DNA of 64,000 bases from Candidatus Obscuribacter sp. (GTDB lineage Bacteria > Cyanobacteriota > Vampirovibrionia > Obscuribacterales > Obscuribacteraceae): positions 142,251 through 206,250 of the forward strand of contig JADYXR010000128.1 in NCBI GenBank assembly GCA_021772095.1, given 5' to 3'. Shown here piece by piece: positions 7,502 through 16,475 of the stretch (position 1 is the first letter of the stretch; the number at the start of each line of letters is the position of its first letter). The notes beneath the pieces are model-generated. The model did no database searches. It saw only the letters and a program-made list of their open reading frames with translations, and had not been told where the DNA came from. The translations under genes were made by a program, and so were the position numbers.

Positions 7502-9331
7502 CATTGACTTCGATCTGTCCAAATCTTGACCGGCTGATTTTTTATAAAGATACACACCAACGCTGTCAAACGCATCGTTGCGCCAGAACCATTCCAATTG
7601 GTAATGCTCTTTGAAATATTCGTCCTTTAATAAACCGTTGCGAGCGAAGCAGTCTAGAAACAGCAACCTCTCGGGCTTGTACAACCTTGCGTATTCCGGC
7701 GGAATCGACAAACCACATGGAGAATGTTTATCAGCTGGCACCGGATATAGTTTCAAAGCTTCCGGTGTAACCAACCCGAGCAAGTCGAAAATGCGCCCCC
7801 GAAACTTATAGCCGATCACTCCAACCTCAACAACCGCAACGGTATCGCTCGGCGACGCATGCTCGTTTAAATAATTCCTTGCCGCTTCGTAAACACGCAA
7901 ACGATCGCTTACGTTATCCCAATAAAAAATCGGCAGAGGTGAAATTACCGAAGAGAACGTCGGAAACTGCGAGTAGGAGTGGAACGGAACAACGATCAAA
8001 CTCAACGAAACTAGCATCCATCTCATTGTTTTGGACACAAAATTGACGCGGTTCAAATCCTCCATCTGTTTTAAAACCGCTACGAAAAACAGAGGCGGCA
8101 ATGGAGCCCACCAGGCAAGATACCAGGGGAAGGCGTTCATGAGCGAGTTTCCTGCGCAGAAGAACACGGTGATCAAGCACAAGGAAACCAAATAGACGCG
8201 CAAGAATTGATAACGCCATAGCACAATTGCAAAAACACTATAGATCGCGATCAGCATAAGAACGCCAGCCAACCCACCGGGACACAGCGGAGGCCCGATC
8301 AGTGACGAAAAAATTTGCGCGTCGATCAATGAGGCGCACACCAAAGGCGGTGCATGGTAAATAACAGATTTCGCCAGAACGCCTTGCGGCATAATCGTGC
8401 CGTAATAAAAATAGATTGTTGCAAACACTGCAGCTAAAAGGGCTACCGGAAGCGCCCAAATCTTCACAACTAAATCTGGTTTGGAAATGTAATCCCGAAT
8501 TTTAGAAAAGAATGCGACGCCGGCGAATAAAATACCTTCCGGTCGCGTCAGACAAAGCAGGGCGGATAGCCAGCCGGAGAGACGTTCTCGCTGAGCGAGT
8601 GCGGACCACATCGAAAGGAATAGAAGGAGAATAATCAAACTTCCTTCCTTGCCTCTAACCACTTCGAGAATCGCATACGACGAAGTAACGTGGATTGCGC
8701 AACCGTACATCGCGAGTTCTACTCTCAGAAAAACACGTTTGAGCACAGCGAAGATTACAAACAGACTGCAAATTTCCTGGAGCAGGTTGATCGATTCCGA
8801 GACCAGTGGCAAATCTCTTTGTCCGCTAACAAAACTGGTGACGACCAAAAGGATAAAATGCAGCTGCGAACTGATTGTGTTGACGTGACTGCCGAGGTCG
8901 AAATCCGGCATTCCATGCCTGATCATGTTGTCCGCATAGCGGAAGATAATGTAGGCATCGTCGATGCAAAATGGAAATTGCCAGGTTCTAGTTAAGATTA
9001 GAACATTCATCAAGACTGAAAATACCGCAATTGAAATCAACTTGGATTTGAATTGCATCTCGTTCAAACCCGGCAATAGCTTCCCGGAAAAACAGGCGAA
9101 TGCGGCAGCAACAGCCAATATCCAGAATCGATAACGCGACAGTGCACCCGGTATCATTTCTGCAAGTTGCATAATCATTTTGTCGGCGTAAAACGCGACT
9201 AACGATTTTTCCAGAACACACGGCAGAAGAAACAGAAGCGCAATCCCAACAATCGTGCCAGAAATCATCAGTCGCTCATTTCGAGAACGCTGATCCGGCA
9301 TCTTCTCGGATTCGCTTACGTCAACTGTCAA
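7475..9331 (-). CDS. GT-C-type membrane glycosyltransferase (AftB/arabinosyltransferase-like motif)
   Basis: This 618-residue protein has about eleven to twelve hydrophobic helices. The loop after the third carries CIDDAYIIFRYADNMIRHG (Asp124-Asp125), a hallmark of polytopic transferases related to mycobacterial AftB-like enzymes that take sugars from polyprenyl phosphate outside the membrane. The C-terminal ~130 residues form a soluble periplasmic part (VAVVEVGVIGYKFRGRIFDLLG), typical for this group. The start is TTG at 9331 with GGACAGGG upstream; an in-frame ATG ten codons later is possible. It is the last gene of a four-gene minus-strand run. The actual sugar is not known. Confidence 0.7.
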   Translation of the reverse strand: MTVDVSESEKMPDQRSRNERLMISGTIVGIALLFLLPCVLEKSLVAFYADKMIMQLAEMIPGALSRYRFWILAVAAAFACFSGKLLPGLNEMQFKSKLISIAVFSVLMNVLILTRTWQFPFCIDDAYIIFRYADNMIRHGMPDFDLGSHVNTISSQLHFILLVVTSFVSGQRDLPLVSESINLLQEICSLFVIFAVLKRVFLRVELAMYGCAIHVTSSYAILEVVRGKEGSLIILLLFLSMWSALAQRERLSGWLSALLCLTRPEGILFAGVAFFSKIRDYISKPDLVVKIWALPVALLAAVFATIYFYYGTIMPQGVLAKSVIYHAPPLVCASLIDAQIFSSLIGPPLCPGGLAGVLMLIAIYSVFAIVLWRYQFLRVYLVSLCLITVFFCAGNSLMNAFPWYLAWWAPLPPLFFVAVLKQMEDLNRVNFVSKTMRWMLVSLSLIVVPFHSYSQFPTFSSVISPLPIFYWDNVSDRLRVYEAARNYLNEHASPSDTVAVVEVGVIGYKFRGRIFDLLGLVTPEALKLYPVPADKHSPCGLSIPPEYARLYKPERLLFLDCFARNGLLKDEYFKEHYQLEWFWRNDAFDSVGVYLYKKSAGQDLDRSKSMKNPTELSQ

Positions 9332-9349
9332 CGGCGCCCTGTCCTGCTG

Positions 9350-10333
9350 TTAGCGCACAGCTGCTGCTGTGGCTGCGTGCAGCCGTTCTTTCAAAGCGGC
9401 CGATGCTGTTTCCACAGCAAATCGAGCAGCCGGAGTTTCCGCCAGCGCATGCAACATCACGAAGTCGTGGATCGTTCCTAAACAGCGAGCTGCTCTGACT
9501 TCCACACCAGCTTCGATTAGTTTATGCGCATAAGCTTCACCTTCATCACGAAGCACATCGAACTCAGCAGTGAACACCATAGCTGGTGGCAGACCCTTTA
9601 ACTGCTCCACGGTCGCGAGTAGCGGACTGACTGTTGGTTTCTTGCGTTCGGCGTCATTGCTGGTGTAATGATTCCAGAACCACTTCATTGCTTGACGTGA
9701 AAGAAAATGTTTCGTTTCGAACTTATTGTATGATTCCGTTTCGAAATTAGCTTCAGTGACAGGGTAAAACAAAACCTGGAAATCGATCCGAGGTCCGCTT
9801 CTCTCCTTGCATAGCATGGTCACGGCGGTTGCCATGTTTCCACCGACACTGTCACCGGCGATTGCCATCTTCGAGGCGTCAATGTTCAACTTCTTGGCGT
9901 TGTCAGCGATATGTTTGGCGACGACGTAACACTCTTCAATTGCCGTTGGGTACTTGGCTTCAGGCGAAAGGCTGTAGTTCACAAACACTACTGCAGCGTG
10001 CGCTCTATTGGCAAGCTCCAAAACCAGACGATCGTGTGATTCCCAACCACCGAGAACCCAACCGGCTCCATGTACATAAATAATCGCAGGAAGTGCTTCG
10101 CTAGCGCCTTTCGGACGAGCGATCCGAACCGAGACATCACCGTTCGGTCCGCCTGGCACCATTACATCTTCAATATCGGCAGGCAACTTTTTGACATCGC
10201 TGCTTTGCGCTTTTGTTAAAAACTGGCGCGCGTCCTCGACACTCATCTCAAAAATTTGGGGACCGGTTCCGGAGTTGACCTCGTCCAGGAACTTCCGCGT
10301 GGTTGCCTCGATGCCGTTGCTGAGTGTGCTCAT
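9350..10333 (-). CDS. alpha/beta hydrolase, hormone-sensitive-lipase (GDXG) type
   Basis: This is a cytoplasmic esterase-type enzyme that hydrolyses carboxyl esters. From the chosen start it has HGAGW (residues 88-92, the oxyanion-hole motif, normally HGGGW), the nucleophile elbow GDSVGGN (160-166, Ser162), an Asp in EFDVLRDEG and a His in GTIHDFVM, completing the triad. Length (327) fits the family. The start at 10333 is preferred because GGAG lies six bases before it; an in-frame ATG 14 codons upstream has no site. It sits inside a glycosyltransferase operon, 18 bases before the next gene. Substrate unknown. Confidence 0.85.
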   Translation of the reverse strand: MSTLSNGIEATTRKFLDEVNSGTGPQIFEMSVEDARQFLTKAQSSDVKKLPADIEDVMVPGGPNGDVSVRIARPKGASEALPAIIYVHGAGWVLGGWESHDRLVLELANRAHAAVVFVNYSLSPEAKYPTAIEECYVVAKHIADNAKKLNIDASKMAIAGDSVGGNMATAVTMLCKERSGPRIDFQVLFYPVTEANFETESYNKFETKHFLSRQAMKWFWNHYTSNDAERKKPTVSPLLATVEQLKGLPPAMVFTAEFDVLRDEGEAYAHKLIEAGVEVRAARCLGTIHDFVMLHALAETPAARFAVETASAALKERLHAATAAAVR

Positions 10334-10393
10334 GACTTGCTCCATGTGAGGTAGCCCGTTAGTATACCTTCGCATGCCCGGAGTTGATCATTG

Positions 10394-11770
10394 TTAGCGG
10401 AAGATATTCACGTCGAAATGCCAAACTGGATAAAGCATGCAAAGGCTATAGACGCCTGCCACCACATTCAGTACCACGAACAAGAAGACGGCGGCATTAC
10501 CGATTCGGCCAAAACGACTGAGACCACCGACAATGAGAGCGGCAATGCACGCTTCGCTCGGGAACAGATAGCGCCCCTGTGGCGGTCCGGTCGCGTTCAA
10601 TGCGGTAGATGCTGCTACCAGCGCGAGGAAGTTGAACACAAAAGCGGAGCCGACCAATAGCCACATGGCGATTTGAATTTTCTTTTCGTCGCTTGATTGC
10701 AGAGGTTTACGGATCCACTCAACCACTGCGGCGAGCGCCCAGCCAACAGCAGACAAAGTCACGCTGAGCGAAAACAGTTTGTAAATGCGCGAAGGCAGAA
10801 GGCGGTCCATATTTCCCAAGTTGCCAACGTAACTCAAGAACGCGCAGTAGCGCCAATCCGCATTATCAATGACGGGCCATTTATATAGTTGCGCCGGCTT
10901 GCCCCAGTGCGCCCACCAGAGTTCCAGCATCGTTCGCATGCCTAACAAATCGCCGTTAAACGCAAAGTAATTGCGCACGTAGAACGGCAACGCCAGGGCC
11001 GCTGAGAGCGATGCCATAATGGCAAGCTTTTTCAAAACCAGGCGAATGTTTTCTCGATGAAAAACAAAAGCAGTGACGACCGCTCCAAGAAGCACCGGAA
11101 ACATGCAGTACGACGTTGGTTTACTCAACGCAAGACAACCGCCCAAAACCCCGATAGCGACTGCAAGTTTAGAACTGATACCGCGCCTGACCGCCACCAA
11201 AGCGGCATAGACGACCAGTGTCGCAACTGCCATAGAGGCAGAATCATTGTTGGAATAGCCGTTCACGAACGCAAGTTGCGCGTGGAACACTAAATACAGA
11301 GGCACCGCCAGCGCCACCAGTTTCGAATCGGGAAACAATTGCTTGCCAATTCCGCGACCAGCCAAAACACTGACAATGCCCATTAACAAACTGCCGAAGC
11401 GGTATGCCAGAGGAGCGTTAAAAAATGGCATCAGCTTCGCGCACAACAAATGCGGCAGATAGCTAAACGGTGAAAGAGCACCATAATAAGCGGAGTCGGC
11501 CTCTTTGACCATATCGGTCAATTCGGGCAGTCGCATGTTCCGAAACAAGAACTCGAGAACCCAATAGTGAGCGCCTTCGTCAGGCGCTTGACTGATCGGA
11601 ATCATGAAGATCCACGGCAATCGCATTGATACCGTCAGCAGAACCAACACGGCAATTTCAATGCCGGAACTATTCAAAATCGACTTCAGGAAAGACGCCG
11701 GCGAAGCAGTCGCAGAACTCGTATCTTCGGTCTTCGCAAGCGGCGCGTCGGTTGCTGTCGTTGCTTCCAT
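10394..11770 (-). CDS. DUF2142-type polytopic membrane protein (putative GT-C glycosyltransferase)
   Basis: The 458-residue protein starts with a ~35-residue Ala/Thr-rich cytoplasmic tail and then has about ten helices. The motif QAPDEGAHYW (Asp64-Glu65) in the first outer loop and GYSNNDSASM further on match the DUF2142 pattern of predicted polysaccharide or teichoic-acid membrane glycosyltransferases. Its ATG follows the stop of the upstream gene with no gap (TAG ATG), so the two are translationally coupled. Function as a sugar transferase is inferred from the family and neighbours. Confidence 0.7.
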   Translation of the reverse strand: MEATTATDAPLAKTEDTSSATASPASFLKSILNSSGIEIAVLVLLTVSMRLPWIFMIPISQAPDEGAHYWVLEFLFRNMRLPELTDMVKEADSAYYGALSPFSYLPHLLCAKLMPFFNAPLAYRFGSLLMGIVSVLAGRGIGKQLFPDSKLVALAVPLYLVFHAQLAFVNGYSNNDSASMAVATLVVYAALVAVRRGISSKLAVAIGVLGGCLALSKPTSYCMFPVLLGAVVTAFVFHRENIRLVLKKLAIMASLSAALALPFYVRNYFAFNGDLLGMRTMLELWWAHWGKPAQLYKWPVIDNADWRYCAFLSYVGNLGNMDRLLPSRIYKLFSLSVTLSAVGWALAAVVEWIRKPLQSSDEKKIQIAMWLLVGSAFVFNFLALVAASTALNATGPPQGRYLFPSEACIAALIVGGLSRFGRIGNAAVFLFVVLNVVAGVYSLCMLYPVWHFDVNIFR

Positions 11771-13594
11771 CTATCGAGTGACTCCGCCGGTCTGCGTTTC
11801 ACCGGGGCTCAATGGCGCCAACACACCATTTTTCTTTTTGCGCGTGCCGTGAGCTACTTGCTTTTTCCAATCGGCAATCGCACTGGCAGCCAGTCCGAAG
11901 TGTGTGCCTTCTGTCTCGACGATCTTGATGAAGTGTTTCGGTCCATTGACTCGTTGCACTGTAGTCAATCCAGGCGTGACCAGGACTAAGTTTTTAAACG
12001 GATATTCAGCACAAGCAAACCCGAGCGCGATATCTTGAACACAGTCACTCCCGATAGCCATACGTTCCGACACCACACCACCTTTGATATCACTTCGTCC
12101 GAGCGCGAGATGCAAGGCTTCTTCGAAGTCCCAGGTGCCATCAAATACTGGGCTGGCGTTTACATATCGCGGGCAGTTCATTAGAACCACGCTGTCGACA
12201 TTGTCGAACTCACTTTTTCTCGCCTGTAACGCATCGAAAGTTCTTTGCTGAACAGACCACGAGACCTCCCAGGGCTTGCTCAAGCCCCAGTTCGCCAGCG
12301 CGAACACAACCAGAAGACTACTCAGAGTGATTGCAGACGCAAACAATTTTGTCTTGTAAAAGTTACGACCTGCCAGAGTCAAAACCGCGATTCCCGCAAT
12401 CATGATCGACAAACCGAAGGCAGCACCTGTGTTTATGCGATTAACCAATGTGATCAGCGTGGGAGTATATTCAGGGTTCAATCCGAAAATTGAATACGAA
12501 ATAATCGCGGTGAACAAACCGAGTGCGATCAACATGAATGCCGGTCCACGTTTGTAAACGCCGCCTGGAGCGGTTATCAACGCACCAACCAGGACAAGCG
12601 CGGTAAGAGAAGCCAGACGAATTAGCACACCGGAAGTGAAACCTTCGGTGCGCGCGAAATCCGAAACGTGGGCTGAGATGAAAGGAGCCGTGACGACGGG
12701 CGAGACCACGCGCAGACCTTCAGCAATGGTTCCGGCGATCAAGGTTGGATCAAAATGGATTTTGTGCAGTGCTGCTTTCATGATCAGTGGAACGACATAT
12801 CGCTGATACAGAATCAAGCTGGCAATCAGACCAGCATACGGGAGACTATGAAGAATCGCCGCCCGCCCAGCTGGAAGGAGATTTTTCAAATCGCGGGTCA
12901 TGACCACATATGCCACCACATTCAAAGCACAAAGCGGAAGAAATGGTTCGTAGCCGTAAATACTGAACGCAAATGACGCGTAAGCGAATAGCAACCAAAG
13001 CGGCTTGTGTCGTGAACCTACAGCTTTGAGCGTCGCCCACAGACTGCCCAGGTATGAAGTCAGGCTCAACGAAACACAACTGCATACAGCCCAATAGTGA
13101 GTTGAATCATGAACAGGGTAAGTCAAGAAAAACATGGAGGCGACAAAGCCGGCAAGACGATTAGCTGCTAGCCTCGCAACAATAAGATAGATGAGAAAGG
13201 TGGAGGCCACTTCCATAACGAGGTTCGAAAGTCGCCAACCAAACGGGTCGGTTCCACTAAAATAGAAAACTGTTCCGAAGTGTAGCGCTTCGATCGGTCG
13301 AATGATAACGCGCGGATCGGTCGTCAGATATTTGTAGACCAGGTCGAAATAGCCCTGCGGTCCAAAGCTCAGTTGCCTGAGCATCAGCCAATCATCGAGG
13401 TAAAACCCTGTGCGTTTATACGCTCCGCCAAAATTGATCAGTTCGACCGCGATGATTATGGCAAGAACTGCCGCCGCAACTAGAGCTGGTTTACGCTCGC
13501 AAAAATCCGTCCAACCTTTGCGGTCAGAAGCAATTACATTCGAAACTGGTACCGCACCATCGCTGGTACCAGTAGGTGGCGACGCCACATTCAT
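11771..13594 (-). CDS. GT-C-type membrane glycosyltransferase
   Basis: The protein has about eleven membrane helices after a ~35-residue soluble start. The first outer loop contains GFYLDDWLMLRQL (Asp67-Asp68), followed by a VIIRPIEALHFG segment; both fit PMT/GT39-like enzymes. The last ~150 residues are soluble and lie outside, including VVLMNCPRYVNASPVFDG. The ATG at 13594 has GAGTGA upstream and is preferred to a TTG 20 codons earlier. It is the first gene of the minus-strand operon and is divergent from cysQ; the shared upstream region holds a strong inverted repeat (13757-13794). Donor and acceptor are unknown. Confidence 0.65.
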   Translation of the reverse strand: MNVASPPTGTSDGAVPVSNVIASDRKGWTDFCERKPALVAAAVLAIIIAVELINFGGAYKRTGFYLDDWLMLRQLSFGPQGYFDLVYKYLTTDPRVIIRPIEALHFGTVFYFSGTDPFGWRLSNLVMEVASTFLIYLIVARLAANRLAGFVASMFFLTYPVHDSTHYWAVCSCVSLSLTSYLGSLWATLKAVGSRHKPLWLLFAYASFAFSIYGYEPFLPLCALNVVAYVVMTRDLKNLLPAGRAAILHSLPYAGLIASLILYQRYVVPLIMKAALHKIHFDPTLIAGTIAEGLRVVSPVVTAPFISAHVSDFARTEGFTSGVLIRLASLTALVLVGALITAPGGVYKRGPAFMLIALGLFTAIISYSIFGLNPEYTPTLITLVNRINTGAAFGLSIMIAGIAVLTLAGRNFYKTKLFASAITLSSLLVVFALANWGLSKPWEVSWSVQQRTFDALQARKSEFDNVDSVVLMNCPRYVNASPVFDGTWDFEEALHLALGRSDIKGGVVSERMAIGSDCVQDIALGFACAEYPFKNLVLVTPGLTTVQRVNGPKHFIKIVETEGTHFGLAASAIADWKKQVAHGTRKKKNGVLAPLSPGETQTGGVTR

Positions 13595-13756
13595 CTGACA
13601 ATCACTCGTTCGAGCCAATGAAACGGTAGATGAAACAGTTGTCAACTTTAGCAAAGTCTATCTCTGTTTCACTTAGCTAAAGTTCATAAGAGGTACACCC
13701 CCATGCCGGCGGGGCGCAGCCAATGAGTCACAGCCAGGCTTAAAACGATTAAATGT

Positions 13757-13794
13757 GCTTGTTTAAATCGCAACATATGATGCATTAAACAAGC
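13757..13794. promoter_or_regulatory. 10-bp inverted repeat between cysQ and the GT-C operon
   Basis: GCTTGTTTAA (13757-13766) and its exact reverse complement TTAAACAAGC (13785-13794) are separated by 18 bases that contain CATATG. Arms of this size and spacing in a divergent promoter region suggest a binding site for a dimeric regulator controlling one or both genes. Confidence 0.4.
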
Positions 13795-13835
13795 CGCAGC
13801 AAAGCGCGGTCCGAGCGAAAAGCAGAGGAATCGAA

Positions 13836-14666
13836 ATGACCAAGAGCGCACAACTAGTCAGTGAAGCCGGCACTACCGTCTTGAACATCACCGCCGCTGA
13901 CGTCCAGATCGACGCACTGAAAGTCGTTGAAATAGCGCTGCAAGCGGGCGTCGAAGTCATGGCGATTTACAAAACGGATTTCACCGTCGAGCATAAAGCA
14001 GACGAAAGCCCGCTCACAGAGGCTGATCTCGCGGCCAATCGAATTATCAAAGATGGCTTGAACAAGCTGACGCCGACAATTCCGATTCTGTCAGAAGAAT
14101 CGTTAGTCGAATGGGAAATCAGAAAGGACTGGCAATATCTCTGGTGCGTCGATCCCGTGGACGGCACCAAGGAATTCGTCAATCGAACTGATGAGTTCAC
14201 TATCAACATCGCTCTTGTCGAAGGAAATAGACCGATACTAGGGGTGGTGCACGCACCAGCCTTAGGCGTGACCTACTTTGCCACTCTTAATGGTGGCGCC
14301 TTCAAAATAGTAAATGGCGGAGAACCTTTTCGAATCACCGCCCGCCCACTGCCAATCGATGGACCGATTCGAGTCGTCGGCAGCCGTTCTCATCAATCGA
14401 CCGCGATGGTCGAATATATGAATAAGTTGAACGAAACCAGAAAAGAAATCGATTTCGTTAAGTCCGGCAGCGCACTCAAGTTTTGTTTAGTCGCTGACGG
14501 GACCGCTGACATGTACCCGCGCCTTGCACCCACGTCAGAGTGGGATACAGCGGCTGGACATATCGTCGTCAAGGAAAGCGGCAAGACCGTTGTTCAATAT
14601 GGTTTAGAAGAAGAGCTGGTTTACAACAAGCAGGATTTGCTGAACCCCTGGTTCATCTGCTCCTAG
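13836..14666 (+). CDS. cysQ: 3'(2'),5'-bisphosphate nucleotidase, inositol-phosphatase family
   Basis: CysQ removes the 3'-phosphate of PAP (and PAPS), the by-product of sulfotransferases and PAPS reductase. Metal-binding motifs are ILSEES (Glu87-Glu88) and WCVDPVDGTKEF (Asp106 and Asp109), with SEWDTAAGH near the C-terminus; the TKEF after the DPxDGT motif is typical of CysQ rather than inositol monophosphatase. Length 276 fits. AGAGGAA lies six bases before the ATG. PAP disposal fits well with the PAPS-forming and sulfotransferase genes in the same window (32-42 kb). A ~25-residue N-terminal extension is slightly longer than usual. Confidence 0.85.
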   Translation: MTKSAQLVSEAGTTVLNITAADVQIDALKVVEIALQAGVEVMAIYKTDFTVEHKADESPLTEADLAANRIIKDGLNKLTPTIPILSEESLVEWEIRKDWQYLWCVDPVDGTKEFVNRTDEFTINIALVEGNRPILGVVHAPALGVTYFATLNGGAFKIVNGGEPFRITARPLPIDGPIRVVGSRSHQSTAMVEYMNKLNETRKEIDFVKSGSALKFCLVADGTADMYPRLAPTSEWDTAAGHIVVKESGKTVVQYGLEEELVYNKQDLLNPWFICS

Positions 14667-14682
14667 ATTTAACGACCGTTGT

Positions 14683-15345
14683 CTAGATAAGACTGGCTAA
14701 TTGAACGACCAGCTGACGACGCTTCTCGTCGTCGACGTCCGTCTTGTTTATATACTCAACGCGATAGCCGCATTCCAGAGTTTGATTTCTATTGATCGAG
14801 TATCCTAACCCCGCAAAAATTCGGTTACGGTCAACTCCTTGCACAGGTCCGTCCGGTATCGTATTCAGTGTCAAGAAAAGTTCGTCAGAATAGACCACTG
14901 AGAACTTTGTAGAAGCAATCCGCTGGCTTGATTTAAGCATCAAGCGGGCGCGAATGGAATCGCCTTCTTTGCCGGTAAAATGCCGCTCTTCCAAGCGCAG
15001 CCGAGCAGACAATGTGTAGCTACGTTTTTTGGTTTGGGCTTGCAATTGCTGCCATATTCGATTTTCGTGGTTGCGAAACGGTTGATAATTATCGACGGAA
15101 TCAAAACCAAGAGTTCCGGTCAGATTTCTTGTCAGCTTTCGTTGAATTCCAGATCTGACAATGCACTGATCGACACCACCATTATCGGTTCCAAAACGAG
15201 GACTAATATCGCCAATCAAGCTGGTCTTCTCGGAAACTTTGTACTGAGTGGGCGCATGCAACCAGATCTGTTCGAGCCCTGACATTGCCATTGCAGGCGG
15301 TGCCACCACAAAAAGAAGAATCAGAGCTATAAGTGACTGGCGCAA
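14683..15345 (-). CDS. DUF2490-type outer-membrane beta-barrel protein
   Basis: A signal peptide (MRQSLIALILLFVVAPPAMA) precedes about 200 residues of alternating polar/apolar strands, such as TLSARLRLEERHF and RNRIFAGLGYSINRNQTLECGYRVEY. The WLHAPTQYKVSEKTSLIGDISPRFG opening (given here only as the family pattern of residues 28-52) and repeated R-x-R strands match DUF2490 proteins, small outer-membrane barrels of unknown role. The TTG start is well supported by AAAGGAG five bases upstream. It is convergent with cysQ, only 16 bases apart. Confidence 0.7.
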   Translation of the reverse strand: MRQSLIALILLFVVAPPAMAMSGLEQIWLHAPTQYKVSEKTSLIGDISPRFGTDNGGVDQCIVRSGIQRKLTRNLTGTLGFDSVDNYQPFRNHENRIWQQLQAQTKKRSYTLSARLRLEERHFTGKEGDSIRARLMLKSSQRIASTKFSVVYSDELFLTLNTIPDGPVQGVDRNRIFAGLGYSINRNQTLECGYRVEYINKTDVDDEKRRQLVVQLASLI

Positions 15346-15508
15346 AATGTCTCCTTTGTGGACGCGCTTAAGAAGCCTCTTTCGAAGCCGATGATTATCT
15401 AGATTTACTTTTTTGCCGAACCGCTCAAAGGAAATTCAAAACAAAGTTCAAAACAAAACTTTGAGCAAAGCGGTCCGCAATACGTTTGTTTCATAGCCGC
15501 TGAAACCC

Positions 15509-15580
15509 CGTTGAGAACCGAGGCTAGTGAACTTAAAACTATTAAACTTGAAACTTCGTTGAGAACGCGGTTAGTGAACC
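15509..15580. repeat. imperfect 48-bp tandem duplication
   Basis: CGTTGAGAAC…TAGTGAAC occurs at 15509-15532 and again at 15557-15580, exactly 48 bases apart, with TGAAAC in front of both. The second copy overlaps the last codons and stop of the TauE-type gene. It looks like a small slippage duplication at that gene's 3' end. Confidence 0.55.
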
Positions 15581-16383
15581 GAAGACTGCGTTGATACAGC
15601 AATTATTATCGAATGGACTTGAGCAATTTGTTCTGGAATTTGATTGATATTTCGCAAACTCAGAAAAACAATGAGCACTCCGACGGCGGCCATCAGCGGC
15701 TTGGGCTGCACGTGTTTACATGCGACCGCTGCTATCGGTGCGGCCAGAAGTCCGCCGATAACCAGACCAACGATTGCGGTTAGATAAACACTGCCGAGTG
15801 TAAAAAAGAAAGTCGCAGAAGTAGCAAGAGCGACGAAAAATTCTGCCGTGTTAACGGAGCCTATGACGAATCGCGGGCTGTTGCCTTTCGCGACCAGAGT
15901 CGAAGTGACGACCGGGCCCCAACCTCCGCCACCAACAGCATCAACAAATCCGCCGATGAATCCCAGAGGTCCGAGTTTGGTTTCCTTAGGTTGTGCACTC
16001 ACTTTCTTGAACACTTTTGAAAGTATGACGAGCCCCATGATTAGTAGATATACCGATATCCATGGCTTAACTGCATCGCCAGGAAAGCTACTTAATATGT
16101 AAGCACCCACGATACCGCCGATGACACCAGGGATAACCAGTCTTTTGAAGAAGTTCTTGTCGATATTGCCTTCTCTATAATGGCAAACTGCAGACGCCGC
16201 AGTCGTGAAGAGCTCGGCGGTGTGCACACTAGCGCTGGCTGTTGCCGGCGCAGTTCCCAAGCAAAGCAACAACGTAGTGCAACTAACTCCATACGCCATG
16301 CCTAAGGTTCCGTCGATTAATTGCGCGATGAAACCCGCGATGGTAAAGAACCAGAGATTATTGTCAGACAAAACTTCGAACAT
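15571..16383 (-). CDS. TauE/SafE-family anion exporter (TSUP)
   Basis: A 270-residue inner-membrane protein with about eight helices and the internal duplication of the family: FIAQLIDGTLGMAYGV near the N-terminus and FIGGFVDAVGGGGWGPV at mid-protein. TSUP proteins move small sulfur-containing or organic anions such as sulfite, sulfoacetate or thiosulfate. It lies directly downstream of an Rrf2-type regulator on the same strand, which suggests control by sulfur or Fe-S status. A perfect hairpin (16401-16416) sits just before its ribosome-binding site. The exact substrate cannot be read from the sequence. Confidence 0.8.
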   Translation of the reverse strand: MFEVLSDNNLWFFTIAGFIAQLIDGTLGMAYGVSCTTLLLCLGTAPATASASVHTAELFTTAASAVCHYREGNIDKNFFKRLVIPGVIGGIVGAYILSSFPGDAVKPWISVYLLIMGLVILSKVFKKVSAQPKETKLGPLGFIGGFVDAVGGGGWGPVVTSTLVAKGNSPRFVIGSVNTAEFFVALATSATFFFTLGSVYLTAIVGLVIGGLLAAPIAAVACKHVQPKPLMAAVGVLIVFLSLRNINQIPEQIAQVHSIIIAVSTQSSVH

Positions 16384-16400
16384 GGATTCCGGGCACCTTT

Positions 16401-16416
16401 CGCCTTGAGTAAGGCG
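16401..16416 (-). promoter_or_regulatory. hairpin upstream of the TauE-type gene
   Basis: CGCCTT and AAGGCG form a perfect six-base stem with a four-base loop. It lies between the Rrf2 gene and the TauE-type gene, immediately 5' of the latter's ribosome-binding site (AAAGGTG), where it could tune translation or separate the two transcripts. Confidence 0.35.
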
Positions 16417-16475
16417 GATGACATTTAAATTGCGTAATTGAAATTGATTTGAAAAACGGATTGGTCTTGTGGCAG

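Noticed and set aside
15405..15602. 65-codon minus-strand frame at the end of the TauE-type gene
   Set aside because: It overlaps the exporter's last codons in another frame, lacks a ribosome-binding site, and is mostly a translation of the 48-bp duplication.
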